From Bog-473 sp963738135 (GTDB taxonomy: Bacteria > Actinomycetota > Acidimicrobiia > Acidimicrobiales > RAAP-2), in assembly GCA_963738135.1 (NCBI GenBank), contig CAVTVK010000003.1, forward strand, positions 1 to 64,000: 64,000 nt of DNA, given 5' to 3'. Of the stretch, positions 1 to 8,950 are shown piece after piece; positions within the stretch are counted from its first letter, which is position 1; each line of letters starts with the position of its first letter. The translations under genes were made by a program, and so were the position numbers. A model generated the notes under the pieces. The model was given only the letters and a program-made list of their open reading frames with translations. It did not search any database and was not told where the DNA came from.

Positions 1-396
1 GTTGTCGACAAAACCAAGCTGGTCGTATCGACAAAACCCGGTTCAAGCGGGTGTTCAGCCCATCGCTGGTCGTGCGAAGGCGGAATCTGACCCCTAGGCG
101 GCTGCGTTCGGGCTTGGAGCGGCCTCATGTGGCCATACAGCGTGGCTGAAGCGGCGCCCCGGGCGCGGTTGACTCAGCGAAGTCGATCTGACTCAGTTGT
201 GGCGGCGTCTCAGGCCGAAGTCGGCGGATCAGACGTCAATGGACGAGGTCCGTAGCCGGTTGTTGGGATCCAGTCTTGAAGTGGACTGCTGCGACGACGC
301 CGTGGGCGACGGGGGGTGACCCGAACACTGGCCTTTCCCGCCTTCCGGAGGAAGGTGCGAATCCTGCGGATATTCGCCGCGTCGCCGACGTGCCGT
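1..396 (-). repeat. Partial, diverged copy of the dispersed IS-derived repeat
   Basis: This stretch matches 12205-12597 and 38586-38976 but carries many more substitutions than those two share. It holds the 3' end of a transposase on the minus strand, including the reading NIRRIRTFL near 340-380. It contains two spaced copies of TCGACAAAACC near its left edge, the same pair seen at the outer end of the other copies. The window starts inside the repeat, so its left end is not visible. The transposase family was not identified; it is probably a DDE-type IS remnant. Confidence 0.7.
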
Positions 397-499
397 AGCA
401 AAGCTGCGCCGACTATCTGGCGTAATGGGATAGTTCCTCCGGACTCGACATCCGTCCAACGGGACAGGTCATTCTGGTAGTGGCGACGTGCGTCGGTAC

Positions 500-531
500 T
501 TGACCTTGACACGGTGTGAGGGTTTAGGAAT
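500..531 (+). promoter_or_regulatory. MerR-type promoter with 19-bp spacer and internal dyad
   Basis: TTGACC (500-505) and TAGGAA (525-530) are separated by 19 bp, the long spacing typical of promoters activated by MerR-family proteins. A dyad fills the spacer: arms ACCTTGACAC and GTGTGAGGGT around position 512, with two mismatches. The MerR gene follows directly, so autoregulation is likely. The promoter lies inside the longer possible reading frame that begins at 488, which argues for the downstream start at 542. Confidence 0.7.
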
Positions 532-541
532 TGGATTCGTC

Positions 542-1360
542 ATGTTGAACATCGGAGAGTTCGCACGAATCGGGCAGGTCTCGCCCCGGATGCTTCGCCA
601 TTACGACGAGATCGGCCTGCTCAAGCCCAACTTCGTCCATCCACGGACCGGCTATCGGTGTTACGAGGTGGCGCAGTTGGGTCGCCTCCACCGCCTTATT
701 GCCCTTCGAGACCTCGGCTTCACGCTGGAGCAGATCCGGCAGTTGCTCGACGCCGAACCCTCCGTCGAGCAACTCCGGGGAATGCTCCAGCTTCGCCAGG
801 CCCAGATCGAACGGGACGTGGAAGAAGAGCAAATCCGCTTGCGCCGCGTGGATGCACATCTCCGAGCACTTGAAAGGAGCATCGCAATGTCCAGTCTCGA
901 CGTCGCAATCAAGCCGACCGATCCTGTCAGAGTTGTAGCGACCTCTGCCGTGGCCCCTGGGTTCGGCCACGAGAACTTAGGCCCGATCTTCGGTCGGCTT
1001 GTCCCGAAGCTGCTGGTTCATCTAGGCAGCTCAAACGCCCGTCCGGGCATCATGATCTCATGGTACGAGGATCCCTCTGACGACGGAAGCGTCGTCCTCC
1101 ATGCGGGTTTTGACATCGGGGATCAAACCGTCCCCGGAGTCAATGGATTTGAAGTCGTCGACCTGCCGATCATTACCGTCGCCTCGTATTTCCACCGCGG
1201 GTCGTTGGACCACATAACGTACGTCTATGAGGCACTCGTCGGATGGATCGAGGACAGCGGCTATCAGCTCACAGGGCGAAGCCGCGAGCTATACCACGAG
1301 TGGGATGACGCAAACCCAGAGCGCAGTGTCACCGAGTTGCAGATGCCAATCGCAGCTTGA
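542..1360 (+). CDS. MerR-family transcriptional regulator with GyrI-like effector domain
   Basis: Ligand-sensing transcription regulator, about 272 aa. The N-terminal 70 residues form a MerR winged HTH (LNIGEFARIGQVSPRMLRHY, then a YRCYEV wing). A coiled-coil dimerisation helix follows at about 75-125. The last 140 residues resemble the GyrI-like/effector-binding domain that in BltR/TipA-like proteins binds small hydrophobic or cationic compounds. The ATG at 542 is chosen because an upstream ATG at 488 lies before the promoter. No obvious target gene follows, since the next 1.3 kb is decayed DNA, so autoregulation is the only supported role. The HTH is clear; the ligand is unknown. Confidence 0.85.
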   Translation: MLNIGEFARIGQVSPRMLRHYDEIGLLKPNFVHPRTGYRCYEVAQLGRLHRLIALRDLGFTLEQIRQLLDAEPSVEQLRGMLQLRQAQIERDVEEEQIRLRRVDAHLRALERSIAMSSLDVAIKPTDPVRVVATSAVAPGFGHENLGPIFGRLVPKLLVHLGSSNARPGIMISWYEDPSDDGSVVLHAGFDIGDQTVPGVNGFEVVDLPIITVASYFHRGSLDHITYVYEALVGWIEDSGYQLTGRSRELYHEWDDANPERSVTELQMPIAA

Positions 1361-1552
1361 GGCCGCAGGTTCTCGCTCCGATCTGCGCATTGTCCCTGCG
1401 TTCTGGGACAGGGTGACTGTACCGTGTATGCGTTATGCGTCCTTTGCGGCAAGTCGCCTTCTCGTCGGGCGCCAACCGGTGGCGGTACAAATACACGGTT
1501 GATCTGACATGGTGACCCGCGGGGCGGTCCGTGGCGACGAGGTCGTACCCCA

Positions 1553-1760
1553 TCAGGCCTGTGGCTGGGCAACGTAAAAGGTGCGGCCACTCACCTTGGC
1601 CAGCTTGCTCGCCTCCTTGAAGGTGTCGGTCTTGAACCACTGCATGGCCCGCTCCATATCATCGGGGTCTTGATGTGGAATAGCGCAGCCTTCGGGTTGT
1701 CGATGTCCTGGTAAGCGGGCCCATCGGCGATGCCGAAGGTGGCCCGGTTGGAGGCATCTG
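1553..1760 (-). pseudogene. Truncated, frameshifted copy of the small ABM-like protein family
   Basis: The minus strand encodes the C-terminal two thirds of the protein that is intact at 49667-49936 (readings ASNRATFG, GPAYQDIDNPKAALFHIKT and MERAMQWFKTDTF). Two extra bases around 1668-1672 shift the frame between HIKT and MERAMQ, and homology stops near 1760. About 45 bp downstream of the stop is also shared with the other two copies, so the duplicated unit includes the 3' flank. No function is expected from this copy. Confidence 0.75.
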
Positions 1761-2731
1761 CTCCATCCCTCCATTTGCTTGCGGCAAGAGCCAGGTGTCT
1801 CGCACTTTGTGGATTGTCCCTTGGCCTCCTCGAATGTCACTGGAATTGCAGACCGAGGAACTCGATCATGCATGTCGGTTGTAGCCTGCTTCTGTGCAGA
1901 CCTTGGCGTCTCAGCGCGTCGCAGCTGACCGAGAGTCCTCTGGAATGGCTAACGTTGCAGAGATCTCCGCATGTGCGCGCAGAGTGCCTGAGAGTGAAGT
2001 TAATCGAGAAGAAGCGTAAGTGACCCCCCCGTACGCCGGGTCGGTGTGACACCCCTCCTGCCGCGTGAGGTTCGGCGGCCTTCTGAGTCAACGACGATTG
2101 GCGCGATCTGGCACCTCGGGGTTTACGACGGAGGGGCCTAGGGGGGACGAAGAGCCTGCGAGGCGCGGGTGTATCACCCGTTCGGCACGACTGGGGCACC
2201 CCTAGAGGCCGAGTCCCCTCCATCTCATCCGCCGATCAAGCCTTTCCCATCCGCCCTTCTCACGGACCTCACAAAGCGCCCGCGACCCAACGGACACCCC
2301 TTTTCGTGGACCCATGTCCAGTATCGTGTGCGCGAGTAATCGGGTCATCACCACGCGACCGCGCCGCCGGCTGCGAGTGGGCCTTCTCTCTAGCTCAGTT
2401 CGAGGCCTCCGACACAGCGGTCTTCGACCAACCCCTCCGGGCCCGGTCCTGGTTCGAGGCCGCTATCGGCGACCACTTCGACCTGGGCCGTCCCGAGCGG
2501 GTCTGCTTGCTGGTCGATCCCGGTTCATGTATCACGCGTGTTCTCGCGTCCTCGCAATTGACGTCTACTGGGAGAGGGTTGGGCGCGATGGCTTAAGGAC
2601 GGCACCCGCGATCGGTGGAACTAAATCTCTGCCGCGTGACCACCGAACTGCGTAGCTGCCGCGCAGAACGCCTCTACTTTCGTGTCTACAGCAGATCGCA
2701 CCGAACGAGACTTGCTAGAGGAGACGATCCC
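1761..2731. other. Region without a supported gene
   Basis: No convincing gene is visible. A plus-strand frame at about 2360-2520 has a natural-looking stretch (FEASDTAVFDQPLRARSWFE followed by an AIGDHFDLGRPERV-like run) that could be a fragment of a mobile-element protein. It has no plausible start and its downstream part looks random. A variant of the dispersed 16-17-bp repeat described under findings lies at about 2024-2039. Confidence 0.4.
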
Positions 2732-5692
2732 TTGACAATTCGTACCTCGAGGCTCCGTAGAATGTGGGTGCTCTGCTTGCGAGCCTCGGTTGTCGGATCG
2801 CTGGGGGTTTCATTTCTCCTGCTGGCGACTCCGCACAGGGCATTCTCCGCCACCAGCGCCTCGGACAACTTCAACCGGGCGAACGGGTCCCTCGGTGCGG
2901 GCTGGACCGACATGACCGTCGGGGGACTGGCGATCTCCAACGACGCCGTGATCGGCACGCAAGCCGCGGGGAACTCCGGCGACATCTACACGGGACAGGC
3001 CTTCGGGAGCGATCAGTTCTCCCAGGTTCAGGTCACCTCCACCCCGATCGGCGGTGGTCAGTGGATCGGACCTGCGGTCAGAGCCCAGAACGGTGGCCAG
3101 AGTCTCTATGTCGGCATCTACTACGGGAACAACGGCAGCCCGGAACTGGAGCTGTTCAAGCTGCTCAACGGCGGCTGGACGCAACTCGGTGGCGCCGTCG
3201 CCTCGGGGAACCTGGCGGCCGGGACCCAGTTGGCCCTGAGCGTCACCGGCTCGACGCTCTCGTTCTCAGAGAACGGCGTCGTCGAGATAACGGCCACCGA
3301 CACCGGCTTGACGGGAGGTGCCCCGGGCATCATGGCCTATGGCACCTCGACCGCGGGTGACTGGGTCGGCGGGAACGCCACCACGACGGGCACCGGCGGT
3401 GGGGGCACCTTCACGATCGGAGGCACCGTCTCAGGGCTCTCGGGGACGGTCGTCCTCGGGGACAACGGCGGGGACGCGCTGAGCGTCAGTGCGAACGGCA
3501 GCTTCACCTTCGCCACCCCGTTGGCGCAGGGCGCCTCCTACGCGGTCACCGTGACGACCGAACCTTCCGGTCAGTTCTGCAACGTCGCCAACGGCTCGGG
3601 CACCGTGGGCACGGCCAACGTCACCAACGTCTCGGTCAGCTGCGCCGCCGCCGGCCCATTTTCGGCTCAATACCAGAGCACAGATGCGAGCAACATCCAG
3701 TACTACACCTTCACCTCGCCCGACGATGGGAACACTCCCGAGACTCTGCGCGTATTGCAGCCGAGTCATCCCGCCGCCGGGGTCACGCACAATTTCCTCT
3801 ACGTGCTTCCCGTCGAGGCAGGACTCGGAAGTGTCTTCGGGGACGGGCTCGCAACGATGGCCTCGCTCGACGCGGAGGATCAGTACAACCTGACAATCGT
3901 CGAGCCCACCTTCTCCATCGACCCCTGGTACGCGAACAACCCGAACGACTCCAGCCTGCAATACGAGACGTTCATGACGACAGATCTCGAGCCCTGGGTA
4001 AAGGCCAACCTTTCGACCACCGGCACGGAACAGAATTGGCTCATTGGGTTCTCAAAGTCCGGCAACGGTGCGCAGGATCTCATACTGAAACACCCGGATC
4101 TGTTCCAACTGGCCGCGACCTGGGATTTCCCCGCCGACATGGCGTCGTACAACAGTCTGGGTTCGGACCCCGCTGACAACTACGGGACGGATGCGAACTA
4201 CCAAGCCAACTACACGCTGACGAACGCCTTTCTCGCGGCCCATAAGGCGCCTTTCCTCAGCCAGAACCGCATCTGGCTGGGCGGCTACTTCTACTATCAA
4301 TATGACGTCACCGACTACGACGCTCGGCTCACCGCAGAGGGCATTGCCCACACGTTGGGCCCCATGACCTCTGCGTCGGCCCACAGCTGGACCAGTGGCT
4401 GGGTCCCTGCCGCCTTGGCCGGTCTCTCTCACGACAGCACCCTGCTTGGCAGCGGCGGCACCACGGACACACTGACCTTCAACTCGGAAGGGGGAAGCGC
4501 GGTCTCGAACGTCAGCGGCCTCGACGGCACCACCATCACCTTGCCGGCTGCGCCGACCAGAGCCGGCTACACGTTCGCCGGCTGGTTCGCCGCCGCCAGC
4601 GGCGGTACCGTCTTGACCTCGCCCTACACCCTGACGGGCACGACGACCCTGTATGCCGAATGGAGTGCCGATAGCACCGACGACTTCTCCTACACGGCGA
4701 ACGGGGGCAGCGGCAGCGCCCCGTCTTCGGGCAGCGGCCTCGACGGCACCACCATCACCTTGCCCGCCAACCCCTTCACCTACCCGGGCCACACCTTCAC
4801 CGGGTGGAGCGACGGCACCCTCTCCTACCCGGCGGGCAGCACCTACCTACTCTCGAGCTTGGGGACACCCATCGTCTTTAACGCTCAGTGGAGCGCCAAT
4901 GCGACCGACACGATCACCTTCAACTCCGAGGGCGGCAGCGCGGTGAGCTCTGAGAGCGGCCTCGATGGCACCACTATCACCTTGCCCGCCGCTCCGACCT
5001 ACGCCGGCTACACCTTCGACGGCTGGTTCGCCGCGTCGAGCGGAGGGAGCGCCTTGACCTCGCCCTACACGCTGGCGGGCTCGGTGACGCTCTACGCGCA
5101 GTGGACGGCAAACCCAACTACGAGCGTTCTCATCCCCTCGAAGGGAACAACGCTGTCAGGCACGGCCGCGACCTTGGACGCCTCCGCATCGAACGCCACC
5201 AGCGTCGAGTTCTTACTCTTCGGGGGCTCCTACGGCCTCAACGGCAATGTGCTCTGTATGGCCACACCGACTAAATACGGATGGTTGTGCAGTTGGAATA
5301 CCACTACGGTCCCCAACGGCTCATACACCTTGGTGTCGGTCGCCTCCAACGGATCGCAGTTCACGGCGAGTTCGGGCGTGAGTATTGCGGTCAAGAACCC
5401 GCTACCGACCACTGCAGTGCTCATCCCGTCGAAGGGGGCGACCCTCAGCGGGTCGACCGCGACCTTGGACGCCTCGGCATCGAACACCACCAGCGTCGAG
5501 TTCTTACTCTTCGGGGGCACCTACGGCCTCAGCGGCCATGTGCTCTGCACGGCCACTGCGACAATCTACGGATGGGTGTGCAGTTGGGACAGCACCACGG
5601 TTCCCAACGGATCCTATGTCTTGGTGTCACTGGCTTCGAGCCCCGCAGGCAGCACCGCCAGCGCAGGCGTGAGCGTTACAGTACGGAACTGA
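2732..5692 (+). CDS. Large secreted esterase-like protein with InlB-type and Ig-like repeats
   Basis: Predicted exported multidomain protein, 986 aa from a TTG start preceded by AGAGGAG. The N-terminus is a signal peptide (RR, hydrophobic core, cleavage after AFSA). Domains in order: LamG/concanavalin-like region (about 45-215), a small beta module with two Cys (225-305), an alpha/beta-hydrolase-like domain (310-570) with nucleophile motif GFSKSG at about 439-444 and a candidate catalytic His in SAHSW at about 551, three InlB/Listeria-Bacteroides repeats (585-800; AGYTFAGWFAA type), and two near-identical Ig-like repeats (800-986; SVEFLLFGG). The GxSxG motif suggests hydrolysis of an ester or peptide at the cell surface; the substrate is unknown. 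An upstream ATG at 2615 would place 39 polar residues before the signal peptide, so it was rejected. Confidence 0.8.
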   Translation: MTIRTSRLRRMWVLCLRASVVGSLGVSFLLLATPHRAFSATSASDNFNRANGSLGAGWTDMTVGGLAISNDAVIGTQAAGNSGDIYTGQAFGSDQFSQVQVTSTPIGGGQWIGPAVRAQNGGQSLYVGIYYGNNGSPELELFKLLNGGWTQLGGAVASGNLAAGTQLALSVTGSTLSFSENGVVEITATDTGLTGGAPGIMAYGTSTAGDWVGGNATTTGTGGGGTFTIGGTVSGLSGTVVLGDNGGDALSVSANGSFTFATPLAQGASYAVTVTTEPSGQFCNVANGSGTVGTANVTNVSVSCAAAGPFSAQYQSTDASNIQYYTFTSPDDGNTPETLRVLQPSHPAAGVTHNFLYVLPVEAGLGSVFGDGLATMASLDAEDQYNLTIVEPTFSIDPWYANNPNDSSLQYETFMTTDLEPWVKANLSTTGTEQNWLIGFSKSGNGAQDLILKHPDLFQLAATWDFPADMASYNSLGSDPADNYGTDANYQANYTLTNAFLAAHKAPFLSQNRIWLGGYFYYQYDVTDYDARLTAEGIAHTLGPMTSASAHSWTSGWVPAALAGLSHDSTLLGSGGTTDTLTFNSEGGSAVSNVSGLDGTTITLPAAPTRAGYTFAGWFAAASGGTVLTSPYTLTGTTTLYAEWSADSTDDFSYTANGGSGSAPSSGSGLDGTTITLPANPFTYPGHTFTGWSDGTLSYPAGSTYLLSSLGTPIVFNAQWSANATDTITFNSEGGSAVSSESGLDGTTITLPAAPTYAGYTFDGWFAASSGGSALTSPYTLAGSVTLYAQWTANPTTSVLIPSKGTTLSGTAATLDASASNATSVEFLLFGGSYGLNGNVLCMATPTKYGWLCSWNTTTVPNGSYTLVSVASNGSQFTASSGVSIAVKNPLPTTAVLIPSKGATLSGSTATLDASASNTTSVEFLLFGGTYGLSGHVLCTATATIYGWVCSWDSTTVPNGSYVLVSLASSPAGSTASAGVSVTVRN

Positions 5693-6261
5693 TCGATCGA
5701 CCCGCTAGCGCCCGATGATTGTCAGTGAGAAGAAGGTCTCTGGGACCCTGCCCGGTGTACGAAGCGCGATGACCCCAGCGGAGCCCATCACCTACCAGCT
5801 CCCGAATCCCGCGCCCGGAGTGGGTGTGAAAGGAGAACCAAAGCCCCCCACCCCGGGCAGAAATAGGACCGAGGCTGACAACCGGGTAGAGAGCCGCTCG
5901 CGAGACTGAGGATCTACGGCAGACTTCAGCTCGGCCCATTCGACGGGGTACTCCGCAGCCATAGCCCGGAGCTGATCGGCGTTCAGTACGCGAATCGCCG
6001 CGAACAGAAGGCGCGTCAACGTTGCCGAGCCTTCAAGCCGGCGACCGGGACCCGCAGCTTGCGGGCCGCCCGGTTGGCCAGCGTGGTCATTGTGCGGGTC
6101 CCCTCTTTTGAGACGGTTATGCCGCGCCGGCGGTGGCGGCGGCAGGGACGGTGCGAAGGCGACGTTGGCGGCGGCCGGTGCCCCCGGCCTCTGCCGCGTC
6201 ACGCGGGGCAGGCCCAGTGCGGGCCTTCATTCGGCTCTATGTCTGCAGCTCCAGAATGTGA
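5693..6261. other. Region without a supported gene
   Basis: A minus-strand frame (5792-6202) contains a plausible protein-like stretch (ADQLRAMAAEYPVEWAELK), but its N-terminal half is proline/arginine-rich low complexity and no start with a ribosome binding site is seen. I could not assign it. Nothing else in the stretch is supported. Confidence 0.35.
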
Positions 6262-6640
6262 TTGCTCGCGATGACGAGCTACTTCCCGGGCCACGTCATG
6301 TACTTCCCGATCGCCAGCTCGATCCTGTTGCACGGGAAATTCTCGCCCTGGCTGCCTCCCGAGAGCGATCCACAGGCGCCCAAGGACCGGCGGATCAGGG
6401 TCCGCAAGCTGGACAATGTCCACCTCTGCCCGGAGGGGAGCGCGCGGTACCCGGACGCGCTCTTGGCGGACATGACATCGGTCTTCCGTTTCGCCCCAGC
6501 CGCCCTCGACTGGTCCCAGGAAGCTTGGGTCGATGACCCCGACTTCAACAAACCACCCGGGGGCGTGTCCCAACGACCATCCGCCTCCCAGACCTGGGCT
6601 GGAGCTGCAACGGCTGATGCTGGAGGTTTTGGGCTGTGAC
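6262..6640 (+). pseudogene. C-terminal remnant of an SGNH/GDSL-type hydrolase, frameshifted
   Basis: The frame from 6262 reads like the last third of an SGNH-family hydrolase as found at the end of secreted or acyltransferase-linked esterases. The typical block 3 lies in RKLDNVHLCPEGSARY, where D and H would be the catalytic Asp-His pair. The N-terminal half with the catalytic Ser is missing. Near 6555 the sense frame changes: the expected CPNDHPP tail is read in the frame beginning at 6533. Truncation plus frameshift make this a dead gene fragment. Confidence 0.65.
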
Positions 6641-6938
6641 CGTGGCGTCGACTTCGCCCCGATTCGGTTGTTGTCGCCTACTGCGGCGTGGCCTCGAACA
6701 GTAATTAGTTCTGGCGGTCAGCGTCCCAGTGGGTCGCGTACCGCTATTTGGGGCGATGGATCTGAGTCGTGCTGTCCTGAGGTAGAGCCGAGCGATAGCA
6801 GGCGAATCTCGGAAGATGCCCCGGGTCCATCACTGAAATGGAGACGATACAAGTGAGCTGCGCTGCATATCACCACGCATTGTCTTGGATGACCTGAAAT
6901 ACTGCGTTCGACCTGTGGGCGATTCAGAGGAGGGTGGA

Positions 6939-8453
6939 ATGAAAGTGCTGCGATCCCGGAGTCTCGGCGTCGTCCTCGCTGCTGGTCTGGTTGTGTTCGG
7001 CCTGGCTGCGTGCACGCCCTTCGGCGCCACACTCAACCGCCCGTCAGACCCGGTGGTGCTCGATGGGAGCGCGCTGCCGAAGCTGCTCGGTACGGATCCG
7101 ATGCACGTCGTCGGCTTCGCGTGGGACGGGACTACATGGCATCAGATACCGGTGCAAGTCGACCAGCGGGATTATGTGAGCCCGGGTCAGATCTACCACC
7201 TGCCGACCTCGAGCTATCCGACGCTCTACGGCACGACGACGCCTTACAAGATCCTCGTGTATACGCCGCCGGCGACAGTCACGGCTGGGTACACCTCCAG
7301 TGGGACGTACACGCCACCGGACTCGGACCCCACATTCGATGGGAACGATGAGCTCTCCTTCCTCGCTCAGAACTCAGGGCAGCAGGCTGGGACCTCCGTT
7401 GCCGACCCTAGCGGGGTTGACGCGACAACTCGTGAGGTGGTCAAGGCGACCGACCCGCTGAGCCCCTCAGAGGACGGCTACGTGTATCTGTTCCACAGTG
7501 ACAGCCTCACCGGGGGTGGCGCCGGCACCGACGGGGTCAAGTACACGTTCAGTCTCGACTCGGGCTCGTACACCGGAACCTACAAGATGGGCTCCGGATC
7601 GTTGGCTCCCAACAAAACCTGGGGCTTCAATCCCGAGCACTCAACCGTGTCCACTCCGTCCTACAGTCAGAGCTACGGCGACCGATGGCTCAACAACGGC
7701 CTGGCGATCACCGAGAGGGGGGCCAACGGAGCCAACATCCTCGAACGCACCCACTACTACGTGACCAATACGTGCAGCCGAAGTGAGGACACGTTCGATG
7801 GCGGTGCGAATAATCCGGGTGAGGGTGCCTTTATCGTGAATATCTCCGGGCCCGTGCGTGCAATCCGCTCATACATGGGCGCCAACAGCTACAAGTACAC
7901 CGTGAACACCGATGTCTTCTATCCGTATCGTGAAGACACCGTCACGGAGTTGCGCGGGCACGCCGGGCTTCCTGGATACGGCAGTGCCGATGATTTCGTG
8001 ACCGGCACGACTGGCCTCACATACTCGGACCCGGTCAACAACAACGTCCCGATCAACGGGGCTCCTGACGCCGTAGCGCCCATTTCGTTCACCACGGGTT
8101 CGCCGGCCCCAGCGTCGTGGCAGATGGTCTCCGGCGCTCAGGGTTCGCTCGTGACGGTTCGTTCCATTAACACCGACATCAGCGGGCTCAACGCCACCAC
8201 GGTGTACCAGGACAGCAACCCGGCCTCTCCACCCCAATGCACCGGCGATGCGGCCGCCTGGGGCGAAAACGGCACGAACCTCACCTCCCCGGTCGGCTCT
8301 GTCCCGATCACCGATCCCACCTTGACGGCCACTCCGGCGACCTTGGTGCTCGCCCGCTATCGCTACTTCCAAGCCCCCAATCTCCCCGCGTCGAGTGCGG
8401 CGAGCCTCAGCGCACAGGCCCTCACGCCGATCCAGACAACCGTGGGCGGCTGA
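6939..8453 (+). CDS. Putative secreted lipoprotein of unknown function
   Basis: 504 aa. ATG at 6939 follows GAGGAGGGTGGA closely. The N-terminus is a lipoprotein signal: KVLRSRS, a hydrophobic run, then lipobox LAAC with the lipidated Cys at about residue 25. The mature part is rich in Thr, Ser, Asp and Tyr with beta-type composition and no recognised motif. It contains few Cys, including a pair spaced as in an extracellular disulfide protein. It stands alone, between an esterase remnant and a transposase remnant. No enzymatic function can be proposed; export and membrane anchoring are well supported. Confidence 0.75.
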   Translation: MKVLRSRSLGVVLAAGLVVFGLAACTPFGATLNRPSDPVVLDGSALPKLLGTDPMHVVGFAWDGTTWHQIPVQVDQRDYVSPGQIYHLPTSSYPTLYGTTTPYKILVYTPPATVTAGYTSSGTYTPPDSDPTFDGNDELSFLAQNSGQQAGTSVADPSGVDATTREVVKATDPLSPSEDGYVYLFHSDSLTGGGAGTDGVKYTFSLDSGSYTGTYKMGSGSLAPNKTWGFNPEHSTVSTPSYSQSYGDRWLNNGLAITERGANGANILERTHYYVTNTCSRSEDTFDGGANNPGEGAFIVNISGPVRAIRSYMGANSYKYTVNTDVFYPYREDTVTELRGHAGLPGYGSADDFVTGTTGLTYSDPVNNNVPINGAPDAVAPISFTTGSPAPASWQMVSGAQGSLVTVRSINTDISGLNATTVYQDSNPASPPQCTGDAAAWGENGTNLTSPVGSVPITDPTLTATPATLVLARYRYFQAPNLPASSAASLSAQALTPIQTTVGG

Positions 8454-8652
8454 GCAGGCTTGGGGCTCACGACCAAGCTGTGGTCACGTGCCCGCGTTGC
8501 GAGCGCCCGTGTTGCGGGTGCCCGCGGTCGGTGCTATCGAAGTTGTCATGGAGCCGTTGCTTCCCATCAATACCCGTTTGCATTCATCCCTGACACCGCT
8601 CCAACGATCACAAATAGAGCCTCACGGCCATGGCGATGCCGCCGCAGTAGCG

Positions 8653-8874
8653 ATCATTGATCGAGCTGCGATTTTCGGTCGTCGACATCTCGAAGCCGTG
8701 ATCCATGAGTACGTCGGGCACTACAACAGTCACCGGCCTCACCGCTCGCTCGGTCAGCTAAGTCCTAGGCCGAAGCACATAACCCCGACGAACCCGAGGA
8801 ATGTCGACTACTCAAGACTCAAGCGCTCGGATCGCCTCGGCGGAGTGATCCACGAGTATCGCCTCGTCGCGTGA
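8653..8874 (+). pseudogene. C-terminal fragment of an integrase-core (IS3/IS481-type) transposase
   Basis: The frame reads DRAAIFGRRHLEAVIHEY, then NSHRPHRSL, then RSDRLGGVIHEYRLVA. This is the classic end of DDE integrase-core transposases, from just before the catalytic Glu helix to the stop. The N-terminal HTH and first catalytic Asp are absent. The end of the element is probably near 8897, where the minus strand carries TTGGGTGCCAAGAA, a sequence also found near 38981 and 51887. Confidence 0.7.
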
Positions 8875-8950
8875 TGTGGGTGACGTTCTTGGCACCCAAA
8901 AGGGCACGCCATTGGTCCACTCAACAGCAATCTGAACGGATGATCGGCCC

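Noticed and set aside
4052..4792. 246-aa minus-strand open frame
   Set aside because: Antisense to the secreted hydrolase; Gly/Arg/Val-rich with no recognisable fold.
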